Below are positions 5,769 to 6,193 of a DNA stretch of 6,193 nucleotides, piece after piece. The stretch is from Synergistaceae bacterium (lineage in GTDB: Bacteria > Synergistota > Synergistia > Synergistales > Synergistaceae), in the NCBI GenBank assembly GCA_031283975.1, contig JAITAT010000257.1:1-6193 (forward strand). Direction: 5' to 3'. How positions within the stretch are numbered: position 1 is the stretch's first letter; the number at the start of each line of letters is the position of its first letter. Made by a program: the position numbers and the translations under genes. The notes beneath the pieces were generated by a model. The model did no database searches and was not told the DNA's origin. It was given only the letters and a program-made list of their open reading frames with translations.

Positions 5769-5801
5769 TGAGTTCCTGTCCCGGCATCCGGCAGGAACTC
5801 A
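5769..5801 (+). promoter_or_regulatory. Long hairpin just upstream of pheS
   Basis: TGAGTTCCTG (5769-5778) and CAGGAACTCA (5792-5801) form a perfect 10-bp stem. CCGG (5781-5784) and CCGG (5788-5791) add four pairs above a 2-nt bulge, capped by CAT. TTATTATGG follows, too poor in T for a convincing terminator. The stem ends 11 nt before the pheS SD (5813-5818). It may be a leaky terminator/attenuator, a processing site or an mRNA stabiliser. No T-box motif and no Phe-rich leader peptide was seen. Confidence 0.6.
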
Positions 5802-5823
5802 TTATTATGGATGGAGGAATATT

Positions 5824-6193
5824 ATGAAGGAGAAATTCGACTTCCTGCGGGCATCCGGAGAAGAAAAGATCGCCGCCGCCGCGACCGTCGCCGAACTTCA
5901 AAATGTCAAAGCGTCGCTTTTGGGCAAGCAGGGCGCGCTGACGGATATATTAAAAGAAATACCGCTGATCGACGCGGCGCTTCGCCCCGAAATGGGGCGC
6001 CGCGCGAACGAGCTGAAAAACCATTTTTCGGGGCTGATAGAGGAGCGGGACGAAGCGCTGCGGGTTTCCGCTTCGGCCATTCCCTCCGGTTTCGACCTCA
6101 CAGTACCCGGTATGGCGCCTCCTGGAGGCGCGCTTCACCCGATCACGCAGATGTGCTACGATCTCAACGATACCTTTCGCTCAATGGGCTTTG
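5824..6193 (+). CDS. pheS: Phenylalanine--tRNA ligase alpha subunit, N-terminal part (3' end off the window)
   Basis: 123 complete codons are present, roughly a third of the usual ~330-350 residues; the frame runs off the right edge. PheS forms an alpha2-beta2 enzyme with PheT that charges tRNA-Phe. Residues 1-~85 are the helical coiled-coil arm that contacts tRNA, including the family element LLGKQGALT (32-40). Residues ~90-123 begin the class II catalytic domain with DLTVPG, then GALHPITQM (102-110) and FRSMGF at the edge. GGAGGA at 5813-5818 places the start at ATG 5824. pheT is expected immediately downstream, outside the window. Confidence 0.96.
   Translation, partial: MKEKFDFLRASGEEKIAAAATVAELQNVKASLLGKQGALTDILKEIPLIDAALRPEMGRRANELKNHFSGLIEERDEALRVSASAIPSGFDLTVPGMAPPGGALHPITQMCYDLNDTFRSMGF

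Noticed and set aside
5654..5823. T-box or Phe-rich leader peptide before pheS
   Set aside because: No T-box motif. The only small frames (such as GTG 5746 with six codons, one Phe) are not Phe-rich.
5807..5827. Six-codon ATG frame overlapping the pheS start by ATGA
   Set aside because: The SD GGAGGA lies inside this frame and serves the pheS ATG; no SD precedes 5807.

Overview
This is an ordinary bacterial chromosomal housekeeping region built around translation genes. It shows no mobile element, CRISPR array, rRNA or tRNA gene. The most interesting content is cis-regulatory: the leader and start of infC, and several RNA structures between genes. Base composition looks moderately GC-rich, Ile ATA and Arg AGA/AGG codons are common, and SD sequences are strong. 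Two families (a YhaM-type exoribonuclease and an unusual bL20 N-terminus) point away from the best-studied Proteobacteria. A Synergistota-like or other deep-branching anaerobe is my guess, but the sequence alone does not settle the phylum.

Layout, left to right. (1) 1-870, minus strand: a YhaM-type 3'-5' exoribonuclease (OB fold plus HD domain), cut by the left edge so that its C-terminus is missing. (2) 871-1090: a divergent intergenic region with an extended -10 promoter for yhaM, a minus-strand intrinsic terminator, and a sigma-70-type promoter that leaves thrS only a ~14-nt leader. (3) 1091-2983, plus: thrS, complete. (4) 2988-4148, minus: a class I PLP aminotransferase, convergent with thrS and only 4 bp away. 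(5) 4149-4439: a second divergent region. It holds a near-consensus promoter and a palindromic operator candidate for the aminotransferase, an extended -10 promoter for infC, and a ~150-nt infC leader ending in a strong intrinsic terminator. (6) 4440-5653, plus: infC (AUU start), rpmI and rplT. (7) 5654-5823: a gap with a possible promoter and a long hairpin. (8) 5824-6193, plus: the start of pheS, cut by the right edge.

How the parts fit. thrS, infC, rpmI, rplT and pheS form a common bacterial translation cluster. Here it is split by an inverted aminotransferase gene, so infC needs its own promoter. IF3, bL35 and bL20 come from one transcription unit. Two controls can be read from the DNA: a transcription attenuator in the infC leader, and the AUU start codon that IF3 discriminates against. 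The attenuator resembles in position the L20-controlled leader of Firmicutes, and the AUU start matches the E. coli infC autocontrol; here both sit on one gene. pheS follows rplT and may be reached by readthrough or by its own promoter, past a long hairpin just before its ribosome binding site.
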